Below are positions 54,384-62,544 of a DNA stretch of 64,000 nt, in pieces. Position 1 is the stretch's first letter. Every line of letters starts with the position of its first letter. The notes below the pieces were generated by a model. The model saw only the letters and a program-made list of their open reading frames with translations, did not search any database and was not told the origin of the DNA. Position numbers and translations under genes: made by a program. The stretch lies in NCBI RefSeq assembly GCF_006159205.1, contig NZ_CP040812.1, positions 4,030,001 to 4,094,000 of the forward strand. Reading direction: 5' to 3'. The DNA is from Antarcticibacterium flavum (lineage in GTDB: Bacteria > Bacteroidota > Bacteroidia > Flavobacteriales > Flavobacteriaceae).

Positions 54384-55133
54384 TTAAAGCTCCTTCACCC
54401 AAATATTCCTGAACTGCACCAAACTGGAGGCACCCTGTAATTTTCCGGTTTTGGAATTTATTCCGCCGTGATGCTGTAAACCAATTGGCCCGGTCTTTAC
54501 CATTGAAGGGTACAGGGCATTATCGATCACTGTAATGCCGTTAAGAATAACTGTGATGCGATCTCCTTTCACGGTAATATCATAAGAATTCCATTCTCCT
54601 ACCGGTTGATCTGCTTTTTCTGAAGGTACTGCCGCTGCCCGTACTTCTGCCGGAAGGGATTCATCGGTTCTCACGCTCCAAAGCTCTCCTGAACCGACTG
54701 ACCAGCACCACATTTGCACCTGCCCGGCACCTTTGATCAATATTCCTGAATCTGAATTTGGCCCCAGGGGTTCGATAATTTTACCATTTTCATCACGCAG
54801 GTACTCTCCTGAAGGTAAAATGGTTGGTAAAGGAAAGAGATGGTCTCCGTATCCCTTGAACCTCCATTCCACATGCAGTTTAAAATCTCCAAATTCTTCG
54901 GTGGTCCAGAGACTTTTGTCCCCTTCAGCTTCAGATCTGGCATCGTAATCGATCACCCCGTCTATAACATTCCAGTGGCCGCCATCTCCCTCAGGGATCT
55001 TCCAGCCGCTAAGATCTTTTCCATTGAATAAACTTCGGTATCCATCTTCTCCATAGACAGATTCCTGTGCAGTCGCGTTATTGGAAAAAGTAAATAATAC
55101 TGCGACAAATGAGATCATTAAAGATTTTTTCAT
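54384..55133 (-). CDS. DUF1080 (3-keto-disaccharide hydrolase-like) secreted protein
   Basis: 249 residues from the ATG at 55133, which gives signal MKKSLMISFVAVLFTFSNNATAQ. The DUF1080 beta-sandwich is clear: YRSLFNGKDLSGWKIPEGDGGHWNVIDGVI, FGDFKLHVEWRFKG, NSDSGILIKGAGQVQMWCW, VGEWNSYDITVKGDRITVILNGI, GPIGLQHHGG, FRNIWVKEL. Members can cleave 3-keto-glycosides or bind sugars. It is 20 bases from the oxidoreductase gene, with which it forms a minus-strand operon. Confidence 0.85.
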   Translation of the reverse strand: MKKSLMISFVAVLFTFSNNATAQESVYGEDGYRSLFNGKDLSGWKIPEGDGGHWNVIDGVIDYDARSEAEGDKSLWTTEEFGDFKLHVEWRFKGYGDHLFPLPTILPSGEYLRDENGKIIEPLGPNSDSGILIKGAGQVQMWCWSVGSGELWSVRTDESLPAEVRAAAVPSEKADQPVGEWNSYDITVKGDRITVILNGITVIDNALYPSMVKTGPIGLQHHGGINSKTGKLQGASSLVQFRNIWVKEL

Positions 55134-55153
55134 TGTAATTTTTCGTTTGGTTG

Positions 55154-56611
55154 TTATACTTCCCATCCCGGCCTGTATTCCCGGGACACATATTTATTTG
55201 CCCGGTCATTATTTGTGACTCTCATGTTTTGAATATCCCATTCAAGCCGGTCGTCCATGCGAATGGCGAGATTTCCAAGACACACGGTTTCAGCCACATT
55301 TTGAACCGCGGCCAGGCTTCCCCTGGAGGGTTTTTTACCTTTAAAGGCATCTATCATTTCTGAATTCTCATCCCTTAGATCTGCTCCCTCCAGGCTGGAA
55401 TCGGGGAGAGGCTGAATATTCCCTTTGTTGTCAAGAAGTACCGGATCATTATATCCATAACCGGAAATAATACTTCCCCGGTCACCTATGAACATTACCC
55501 CGTCGCCCGGAATTCTCCTGCTGTTTCGTGCCAGGGCTTTCGGGGTTGGTGGTCTCATTCCGCCTTCATACCAGTATACGTCTATATTCCTGTTTTCATT
55601 CTCCACCGGGATCTCCCAGTTTGCCATTCCGGCGAAAGGATAGGATACATTATTTTCCACCCAGGAACTTCTGAAATCTTTCACCTGGCTAACTTTATTT
55701 TTGTTCCCCTCGGCATTATCGGGTTTTCCCAGCCCCAGGATACGCCAGTCTTTCCAGAAGCCATAGTAACCCATATCGGCCATACATCCTGCGCCAAACT
55801 CATACCAGCCTCTAAAAACGGTATGGGTGTAATGTGGAGAGTAGGGGCGATCTTTGGATGGGCCAAGCCACAATTGCCAGTCGAAGCCTTCAGGAATTGG
55901 GGCAGGTGCAGGTAGATATGGTAAACCCTGGGGCCACATAGGCCGGTTTGTCCAGCGATGAAATTCGCTCACTTCGCCTATGGCTCCACTGTTTATGAGG
56001 TTCTGCATATGGTAGAACTCTTCCGGATTTTTAAAGGCAAAACAATGAGAGGGTAGTCCCGTTTTGCGTGCCATATCGCAGGTGAGCCTGGTCTCATTCA
56101 TAAAATTGGAAACCGGTTTATGGGTTGCGACAAATAAACCTTTTTTCATAGCCTCCATCGCGATGACCCCGTGAAGATGATCAGGGGTCATGATGAAAAC
56201 CGCATCCAGCTCTTTTTCTTTTTCCAACATTTCCCGGAAATCGGCATATACGGAACAGCCATTATAAGATGATTTACCCGACTTCCCTGCATAGTATCCA
56301 TTAATGAACCTCCTGCCAACCTCGCGACCTCCGGCGGCACCATAGGTTTCTCCCTGGGGAGCCCCCCAAAGAGGGTAGTCATAGCTTTCTTTATTGGGAT
56401 CACATACAGAGATAAATTGAAGCTCATCCCGCTCCAGCCACTCGGGCAGCATTTTCATTGCCTGTGTTCCTGCACCTATAAGGCCCACATTTATTTTATC
56501 ATTTGCTGCGGTTAAACCCTTTCCCCCTAAAACATGGGAAGGAACAATACTTAGCCCAATCCCTGTAAGGGCGGTGCGGTTAATGAAGGTGCGGCGGTCT
56601 ATTTTGTTCAT
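55154..56611 (-). CDS. Gfo/Idh/MocA-family oxidoreductase with twin-arginine signal
   Basis: 485 residues. The N-terminus DRRTFINRTALTGIGLSIVP is a twin-arginine (Tat) signal, so it is folded before export. The Rossmann fold lies at about 40-170 (VGLIGAGTQAM, then SVCDPNK and VFIMTPDHLHGVIAMEAMKKGLFVATHKP, the last replacing the usual EKP). The C-terminal GFO_IDH_MocA domain carries WTNRPMWPQGLPYLP and a C-terminal region typical of Bacteroidetes periplasmic members. These enzymes oxidise or reduce sugar hydroxyls, for example to 3-keto sugars, which fits the DUF1080 genes on both sides. Confidence 0.88.
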   Translation of the reverse strand: MNKIDRRTFINRTALTGIGLSIVPSHVLGGKGLTAANDKINVGLIGAGTQAMKMLPEWLERDELQFISVCDPNKESYDYPLWGAPQGETYGAAGGREVGRRFINGYYAGKSGKSSYNGCSVYADFREMLEKEKELDAVFIMTPDHLHGVIAMEAMKKGLFVATHKPVSNFMNETRLTCDMARKTGLPSHCFAFKNPEEFYHMQNLINSGAIGEVSEFHRWTNRPMWPQGLPYLPAPAPIPEGFDWQLWLGPSKDRPYSPHYTHTVFRGWYEFGAGCMADMGYYGFWKDWRILGLGKPDNAEGNKNKVSQVKDFRSSWVENNVSYPFAGMANWEIPVENENRNIDVYWYEGGMRPPTPKALARNSRRIPGDGVMFIGDRGSIISGYGYNDPVLLDNKGNIQPLPDSSLEGADLRDENSEMIDAFKGKKPSRGSLAAVQNVAETVCLGNLAIRMDDRLEWDIQNMRVTNNDRANKYVSREYRPGWEV

Positions 56612-56675
56612 AGAGAAAGTTTTAAATGAGCGATAGGATCCAATGTTTAAATAATATTTAAAGAATGCTGAAGGC

Positions 56676-57422
56676 TTAAAGTTTTCTTATCCTAATATTC
56701 CTGAACCAAATCTCGCTGCCATGATCCTGTAAGCCTATCAACCCTTCCCTTGCTTTGCCATAATCAGGAAAATCCTTCCATTTTCCTGCATCTTTACGGC
56801 TTCTCCAATCCTCGGACCATGGGGTGAATTCTACTGTCTTTTCTCCGTTTAACCAGTAAGTTACCTTTTCCTCTGTGAAAACTATTCGGCTACTGTTCCA
56901 TTCCCCGGCTTCTTTTTTTGCTTTCTCTACATTCCGGGGTTCATACATCCCGTAATCTGCCCCCAAAATATGCAGGGAATCCTGTTGTTCTGAAGAATTT
57001 TGGTGATCCCTGAGCTGAAATTCAGGACCGGTAAAATAAAGGGCTTCATACTGTTCCCCTTCCTTTACATGATAGAAAATTCCACTGTTCCCACCAGGAG
57101 AGATCTTCCATTCCAGGGACAGCTCAAATTCACCAAACTCCTCTTTCCCGTAGACAATATCTCCTCCAATATCGGCTCCCTTGCCAAGTGACATCAAAGT
57201 TTCGCCTTCGAGGACCCAACCATCAGGAAGACCTTTTTCTTCATTATACCCTCTCCACTCTTTGACATTCTCCTCACTAAGAAGATCCTGCCAATTATTA
57301 CTATTTTCAGATTGGGTACTCGTGCTTTCATTACCTGAAAGCCGAGATTCATCATTAGATTTTTCCGATTTGCAACCCGTGAGAAATCCGATTATAAAAA
57401 GGCTAAAGAATATATTTTTCAT
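56676..57422 (-). CDS. DUF1080 (3-keto-disaccharide hydrolase-like) lipoprotein
   Basis: 248 residues, lipoprotein signal (IIGFLTGCKSE). DUF1080 domain: WQDLLSEENVKEWRGYNEEKGLPDGWVLEGETL, FGEFELSLEWKISPGGNSGIFYHVKE, then EWNSSRIVFTEEKVTYWLNGEKTVEF and GLIGLQDHGSEIWFRNIRIRKL. It is the first gene of the DUF1080-oxidoreductase-DUF1080 set; its spacing of 64 bases suggests one operon. It is about as long as the other DUF1080 protein but has a longer linker. Confidence 0.85.
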   Translation of the reverse strand: MKNIFFSLFIIGFLTGCKSEKSNDESRLSGNESTSTQSENSNNWQDLLSEENVKEWRGYNEEKGLPDGWVLEGETLMSLGKGADIGGDIVYGKEEFGEFELSLEWKISPGGNSGIFYHVKEGEQYEALYFTGPEFQLRDHQNSSEQQDSLHILGADYGMYEPRNVEKAKKEAGEWNSSRIVFTEEKVTYWLNGEKTVEFTPWSEDWRSRKDAGKWKDFPDYGKAREGLIGLQDHGSEIWFRNIRIRKL

Positions 57423-57618
57423 TGATTATGGTGTGGGGTGGATAGCGGCCAACTTCAGTTAAATCTGAAGGAAATATCAGAAGGAAGGTAGTAAGATTCG
57501 CTCAAATTTCCAACAAGGCCTAAATTATATATTTCTGATACCTGAAGGATTGAATAGAGTAAGGGCATATTTAGCAGGTTATTATACCAGTAAATTTCCT
57601 GCTTTTATAATTAAAACA

Positions 57619-57770
57619 TCCGGCTGCGTAAAGTTTGTTTCTGCTTTGTGCTATTGCTGCATTAGATCTCATGACCTCGTGCCTGCTTCAATTGGGAAGG
57701 AAAGAATGAGCGTCTTAAAGTCTCCTGATTTATTTTAAAAGTGAGCTAGAACTAATAACCACACGTTTGA
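57619..57770 (+). repeat. Hairpin-rich dispersed repeat, copy 4
   Basis: CCGGCTGCGTAAAGTTTGT, then a decayed hairpin ATTAGATCTCATGACCTCGTG, the marker CAATTGGGAAGGAAAGAATGAGCGTC (57689-57714), AAAGTCTCCTGATTT and CTAGAAC. More divergent in its first third than copies 2, 3 and 5. Confidence 0.75.
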
Positions 57771-57774
57771 ATTA

Positions 57775-57818
57775 AGAGCGTCGGGTTCATAACCTGGAGG
57801 TCGGGAATCGCCCCTGCC
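57775..57818 (+). other. tRNA-fMet-like 3' fragment
   Basis: AGCGTCGGGTTCATAACCTGGAGGTCG at 57776-57802 looks like the anticodon arm (CAT) and variable loop of an initiator tRNA-Met, followed by a shortened T arm (GGGAATCGCCCCTGCC). No 5' half is seen before it. It may be the remains of an integration site. Confidence 0.55.
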
Positions 57819-57823
57819 CTTAA

Positions 57824-58030
57824 TCTGTCTTTGCTGTATGAGACCTCATGACCTCGCGCCTGCTTCAATTGGGAAGGAAAGAATGAGCGTCTTGAAGTAT
57901 CCTGACTTTAATTGGCTTAGAGCCGGTGGCGGGATTTAGGTTTCTAAGCGATTCATTTAAACGTAAGTAGATGTTTTGATAATCTGGCTTAAAAAGCCAC
58001 TCTGGGTAGCTCAAAATCTTTAGATCTAGT
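57824..58030 (+). repeat. Hairpin-rich dispersed repeat, copy 5
   Basis: TCTGTCTTTGCTGTATGAGACCTCATGACCTCGCGCC begins the unit; the marker CAATTGGGAAGGAAAGAATGAGCGTCTTGAAG and the tail GGGATTTAGGTTTCTAAGCGATTCATTTAAACG are shared with copies 1, 2 and 4. It ends with GGTAGCTCAAA, as in copy 1, and lies next to the response-regulator gene. Confidence 0.8.
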
Positions 58031-58038
58031 CTGGCCGA

Positions 58039-58740
58039 TTATTCAACCTTTAGAATAAATCCCTTTTTATGTAGATTTTCAATTTTAATCTTTGGGTCAT
58101 TTTGTAAATATTTTCGAAGATGGGAAATAAATACATTCAGACTCTTGCGGTTAAAATAATCGTTCTTCCCCCACAGCCGGACTAAGATATCCTTATGGCT
58201 GCAGAGTTTGTTTTTATTTTGGACCAGGTATAGAAGCAAGTCATTTTCACGTGCGGTTAAATGAACAGGCTTTCCATTAAATAAGAGCTCCTGCCGTTTA
58301 CTGTCAAACTCATAATCTCCAATATTATATAAAAAATTTTTCGAATCGTTTTCCTTCAGGGTAGGTTGTATCCTTGATAAAAGCGAATGAATTCTGGCTA
58401 CCAGTTCCTCCTCATCAATAGGTTTCTTTAAATAATCAACAGCTCCCAGTGAGAATCCTTTTAAAACGTCAATTTTAAGGGATCTTGCGGTTAAAAAAAT
58501 AAAAGGTATTTCTGGGAATTGGGCTGTAAATTCATGAGCGAGGGTAAACCCATCAATATCTGGTAACATTACGTCCAGAATAATTAGATGGTGCGTATTT
58601 TCTTCAATAAGCTCCAAAGCTTTTTTACCTGTTTGAGCCCAGTAAACATCAAAGTCTTTTATTCTCAAATATTCTGAGAGAAGGTAGCCTAAGGAATCAT
58701 CATCCTCAACAAGCAATATTTTATTCTTTTTATCTGGCAT
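58039..58740 (-). CDS. OmpR-family response regulator
   Basis: 233 residues: receiver domain with phosphorylated Asp about 56 (LIILDVMLPD), acidic pair VEDDDS, Lys about 105 region (DYLKKPID), and a C-terminal winged helix (RENDLLLYLVQNKNKLCSHKDILVRLWG... KSLNVFISHLRKYL). It overlaps the histidine kinase gene by 11 bases, so the two form a two-component system translated together. Target genes are unknown; the divergent outer-membrane gene at 60159 is a candidate. Confidence 0.93.
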   Translation of the reverse strand: MPDKKNKILLVEDDDSLGYLLSEYLRIKDFDVYWAQTGKKALELIEENTHHLIILDVMLPDIDGFTLAHEFTAQFPEIPFIFLTARSLKIDVLKGFSLGAVDYLKKPIDEEELVARIHSLLSRIQPTLKENDSKNFLYNIGDYEFDSKRQELLFNGKPVHLTARENDLLLYLVQNKNKLCSHKDILVRLWGKNDYFNRKSLNVFISHLRKYLQNDPKIKIENLHKKGFILKVE

Positions 58741-59998
58741 TTTTTAAAGGGATTATCAGGGTGATTTCTGTACCCTGGTGTAATTCACTTTCTAATTTTA
58801 TACGGCCCTTGTGCCTTTTAATAACCTCCTGGACGTAATTAAGACCCAGTCCATATCCCTTTACGGCGTGCAAATCACCTTCAGTAACACGATAGAATTT
58901 TTTAAAAATACGCTGTTTTTCTTTTTCTGAAATACCTTTTCCATTATCCTTAATACAAATGTGCAGGTTTCTTTTTAAAGTATATGCCCTTAAGGTTATT
59001 TCTGGATTATCTGAATATTTTTTTGCATTATCCAACAGGTTATTGACGACATTTTCAAAATGAAAAGGAGCTACTTTTATATAGTATTCCCCAGGTTCCA
59101 TGTCATACTGAAAACTGAAATTCTCCAATTTTGACAGCATAATAAAATCGTTGCACCACCGGGTAAGTTCTGGCTTGATATCTATTATTTTAAAATCGAT
59201 AAATTTTCTTTTGGTTTCCAGGCTTGCCAGCTCCAGAACCTGGTCAATATGGACGTTAAGGCGATCCACTTGTTTTCTAATATGAAAAACAATTCGCTTT
59301 TGATCTTCATCCAGATCTTTTTCAAGAATTTTTGTTGCTACTCCTATAGAAAAAACAGGAGTTTTAAGTTCGTGGGTCAAATTATTGATAAAATCGTTAG
59401 TTATGGTAATCAAATTCCTTTGCCAGTAGAATAACCGTAGCATCCAGATTACTACAAATATGACGATAGCCAGAAATAAAAGCCCCGGTATGAACAATCC
59501 ATGCAATTGAGAAAAATAATAGGCATTAAGGTCCTTGAATTGGAGCTCGAGGACCATTTCTTTTCCAAGTGTTTCCGGGAGATAACCTTCCAGTTCTATA
59601 GGGTATTTTATTAAGGAATCTCCAGCACTAAAATTTACAGGAGACCTTAAGTCAATACTCCTGTCTTGCGAATATAAATTATAGGAAAAATTGGCAGTTA
59701 TTTTATTGGCTAGAAGTCGATCCTTTACAATTTCATTTAAAAAGTAATTGGAAGCATCCTGTAAACTATCTGCACTTAGTGAAAAGTAGGTGCCGCTACC
59801 AATAGACTGCCCCAATAAAAAACTAAGTTGATTTTCGTTATCAAGATCCTTTTTTAAATTACTTCCTGCACGTTCTATTTTTTGCTGAAACTGCAGTTCA
59901 GCCAGGTTCAATCCTATTCGTAAATATTGATATTGTACTACGAATAGTCCCACTACCGCAATTATAAATAGGATGATATAAATCTTTCTACGCTTCAA
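58730..59998 (-). CDS. Sensor histidine kinase
   Basis: 422 residues: N-terminal membrane helix (about 5-22), periplasmic sensor region (about 30-165), second helix (about 168-190), HisKA with phosphorylated His about 209 (NNLTHELKTP), N-box (HFENVVNNLLDNAKKYS), G1 (KDNGKGISEKEK) and G2 (GYGLGLNYV). There is no HAMP domain. The upstream part of a two-component pair, with its start overlapping nothing and a divergent gene beyond. Confidence 0.92.
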   Translation of the reverse strand: MKRRKIYIILFIIAVVGLFVVQYQYLRIGLNLAELQFQQKIERAGSNLKKDLDNENQLSFLLGQSIGSGTYFSLSADSLQDASNYFLNEIVKDRLLANKITANFSYNLYSQDRSIDLRSPVNFSAGDSLIKYPIELEGYLPETLGKEMVLELQFKDLNAYYFSQLHGLFIPGLLFLAIVIFVVIWMLRLFYWQRNLITITNDFINNLTHELKTPVFSIGVATKILEKDLDEDQKRIVFHIRKQVDRLNVHIDQVLELASLETKRKFIDFKIIDIKPELTRWCNDFIMLSKLENFSFQYDMEPGEYYIKVAPFHFENVVNNLLDNAKKYSDNPEITLRAYTLKRNLHICIKDNGKGISEKEKQRIFKKFYRVTEGDLHAVKGYGLGLNYVQEVIKRHKGRIKLESELHQGTEITLIIPLKNAR

Positions 59999-60158
59999 AT
60001 CTGGAACTATATTACTAAAAAATAACTAGCTGGAAACAGATTAGTTTTTTATTAATCCAATTAACCTTTGATTAATCTTTTTGATTTTTTGTTACTCTTA
60101 TGCTGTTTGTAATAAGCCTACTTTGGTTTCCTTAATAGAAAAATCTCAGGTATTAAAT

Positions 60159-61307
60159 ATGAAAACAACAAGCAGTCTTTTTCTTATACTTTTTTCATTA
60201 ATGATCATTCCCCTTACTATGAATGCCCAGGGCTGTGTAGCCATAAGACATTTTTCCAGTAGTATGGGCAATGAGCTTGAAGGTAATTTACTACGGAAAG
60301 GAGATTTCCAGGCCGGAATGAATTATCGTTATTTTAAATCCTTCCGTCATTTTAAGGGAACAGAAGAGGAACCCGATAGAGTTTCCAATAATACAGAGGT
60401 TATTAATTATTCCCATTCCTGGGATTTCAGTTTAAATTATGGTATTACAGACAGATTGTATGCCGGGATCACAATTCCTACTGTCCTCAATGAAAGATCC
60501 TCCTTGTACGAACACGGGCGGGAGGAACGAAATATGACTTTTTCGCGTGGTCTGGCAGATATTAGACTGGGTGTGGGTTACTGGATCCTTGATCCCGAAA
60601 AGCATGAGAACGGGAATTTCGCAATGGGACTGGGTTTAAAACTTCCTACAGGAAATTATAATGCCACAGATATATTCTATAATGTAGGCCCGGAGAATTC
60701 TTCTCAGGTGAGGCCTGTGGACCAATCCATACAGCCGGGTGATGGTGGTTTTGGTTTAACGGTAGACCTTCAGTTTTACCGAAGTCTGGCCACAGATCTT
60801 TTTATATACGGAGGCGGATTCTATCTTTTGAACCCCCGGGAAACCAATGGTATTAGAACATTCCGGGAAACTTTAAGTCCAATTTTACAAAATGAGGCGG
60901 TGATGTCTGTCCCAGATCAATATGCCGTGAGGGCTGGATTAGGATATAATCTTTCCTCCCAATTCGCGGCTTCCCTGGGGGCAAGATTTGAGGGGGTGCC
61001 GGTTGAGGATGTAATAGGAGGAAGTGGTGGTTTTAGGAGGCCCGGAAATGTGCTTTCCATAGATCCGGGGATATCATATATGCGGAATAATTTTTCTATA
61101 AATCTTAACGTGCCGGTGGCTTTTCGAAGGGAAAGGCCTCAAAGCGTCACCGATCTTGAAACCGAAAGGATCACAGGTACTCCCAGAAACGGGGATGCCG
61201 CCTTTGCAGATTACCTCATTAACCTTGGGATCTCCTATAGGTTTGGTGGTAATAGGGCAACATTTCCCGAGATTGAATCCAACTCCAATTTGCCGTTTAT
61301 CGAATAG
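60159..61307 (+). CDS. Outer-membrane beta-barrel protein (transporter-like)
   Basis: 382 residues from the ATG at 60159, which gives a signal (SLFLILFSLMIIPLTMNAQ). Rich in alternating aromatic and polar strands (GDFQAGMNYRYFKSFRHF, WDFSLNYGITDRLYAGITIPTVL, RLGVGYWILDP) and ending in strand-like NLGISYRFGGN; likely a 12- to 16-strand barrel. Substrate not evident. It is divergent from the two-component system, with an AT-rich shared region at 59999-60158, and may be its target. Confidence 0.75.
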   Translation: MKTTSSLFLILFSLMIIPLTMNAQGCVAIRHFSSSMGNELEGNLLRKGDFQAGMNYRYFKSFRHFKGTEEEPDRVSNNTEVINYSHSWDFSLNYGITDRLYAGITIPTVLNERSSLYEHGREERNMTFSRGLADIRLGVGYWILDPEKHENGNFAMGLGLKLPTGNYNATDIFYNVGPENSSQVRPVDQSIQPGDGGFGLTVDLQFYRSLATDLFIYGGGFYLLNPRETNGIRTFRETLSPILQNEAVMSVPDQYAVRAGLGYNLSSQFAASLGARFEGVPVEDVIGGSGGFRRPGNVLSIDPGISYMRNNFSINLNVPVAFRRERPQSVTDLETERITGTPRNGDAAFADYLINLGISYRFGGNRATFPEIESNSNLPFIE

Positions 61308-61480
61308 TTTAGCTAAGGTATTTATAACCTTACCTTAAAATCATTTTTATTGCAAGAAAAATAGGCGAGTATAAATTAATGGCATGAAAATCTTACTTAA
61401 GCTTGTGCCCTGATTCCGGATTTGGAAGCCGGTTTATCCTTCTTCAAATTCTTATATTAGCGATACTAATATCCACTATC

Positions 61481-62476
61481 ATGAAAAGATTTCCCTTTTT
61501 ATTTGTTTTGCTGATTTGTATCGCTCAGGGTTATGCTCAAAACACCTTAAAAGGCAATGTACGTGCTGAAGAGAATTCTGAAAATAAGGAAATCGTGTTG
61601 TACAGGCTGTTACCAGAGGATAACTATAAAACGGGCGAGGTAGTGGCAACGGGCAGGATTGGAGAGGATGGATCTTTTGTCCTGCACGATTCCGTATTTT
61701 CTGAGAAAGATGAGGTCTATGAATTACACGTGGGTATCACAGCTCCGGGAACAAAACTTCTTGATACTACTATTAATAACTTCAGGAGATTTATTTTATC
61801 GAATAAGGACAGCGTGCGTTTTGGAATAGAAAATTCCCGGGGTTTTGAATATTCCAACTCAAATGAGGCTGACAGGGAGTGGCAGAAACTGAAGGAGTAT
61901 GAAGAGAAAATTGCCGCTAAGGAGGATCTCAATCCTGAAAACTATCTTACCGAAACCCGTAACTACACCAAAGACTCCTTAGAGATCCTGCTGGTAAAAC
62001 TTCTTAGCATTCAAACCCTGGATGAGAAGCAGCTCCTTGAGAAAGATATTACAGAGAACCCAGATTTTTACCTGGATTTACTCGCCAAGCTTCACGACAG
62101 TGATCTTGACCCTGCGTCCTATACTTACCTGGAAAATAAAATTAGGGCTACGCACCAGGAATTGATCAATAGAAAGTACCACATAAGTTTGGCATTCAAT
62201 TTCTTCAGTTTTACCGGAATCGTGGGCCTTCTGCTTGTAGTTTTCAGGATGCATAAAAGATCGGCTACTCTACCTTCTGTACAACTTAGTCCGCAGGAAG
62301 AAAAGGTCAAAAACCTTATTTTAGAGGGAAAAACCAATAAGGAGATCGCGGCGGCTCTGTTTATTAGTATAAGCACCGTCAAAACCCATACCTCCAGCAT
62401 TTACAGTAAATTGAATGTTACCAACCGCAGGGATCTTGTGCTAAAACATCAAAATCATACCGGTACTAGTACCTAA
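61481..62476 (+). CDS. Membrane-anchored LuxR-type regulator
   Basis: 331 residues from the ATG at 61481 with signal peptide (FPFLFVLLICIAQGYAQ). A periplasmic region (about 20-240) with a beta-rich start (LKGNVRAEENSENKEIVLYRLLPEDNYKTG) and a helical second part precedes one membrane helix (about 242-260, ISLAFNFFSFTGIVGLLLVVFRM), and the cytoplasmic end has a LuxR/GerE HTH (about 275-330: LSPQEEKVKNLILEGKTNKEIAAALFISISTVKTHTSSIYSKL). It would link an envelope signal to transcription. It lies after the outer-membrane gene. Confidence 0.8.
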   Translation: MKRFPFLFVLLICIAQGYAQNTLKGNVRAEENSENKEIVLYRLLPEDNYKTGEVVATGRIGEDGSFVLHDSVFSEKDEVYELHVGITAPGTKLLDTTINNFRRFILSNKDSVRFGIENSRGFEYSNSNEADREWQKLKEYEEKIAAKEDLNPENYLTETRNYTKDSLEILLVKLLSIQTLDEKQLLEKDITENPDFYLDLLAKLHDSDLDPASYTYLENKIRATHQELINRKYHISLAFNFFSFTGIVGLLLVVFRMHKRSATLPSVQLSPQEEKVKNLILEGKTNKEIAAALFISISTVKTHTSSIYSKLNVTNRRDLVLKHQNHTGTST

Positions 62477-62544
62477 ATAGACCACAGGAACTCCCATTTT
62501 CCAGGCAGATCTAAAGTTCTTTGTTTCAGAAAAATTTGAAACAA

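Larger units (their letters stand above)
57423..58038. other. Gene-free stretch holding two hairpin repeats and a tRNA-like fragment
   Basis: 615 bases between two minus-strand genes. 57423-57618 has no feature I can support; 57619-57770 is repeat copy 4, 57775-57818 a tRNA-fMet-like fragment, 57824-58030 repeat copy 5. Apparent ORFs here are translations of the repeat. Confidence 0.75.

Noticed and set aside
49981..58030. CRISPR array or integron attC sites as explanation for the repeats
   Set aside because: The copies are long, few and divided by genes rather than short spacers, so CRISPR does not fit. Clear RYYYAAC/GTTRRRY core pairs with attC geometry were not found and no integron integrase is present, although a cassette-like process remains possible.
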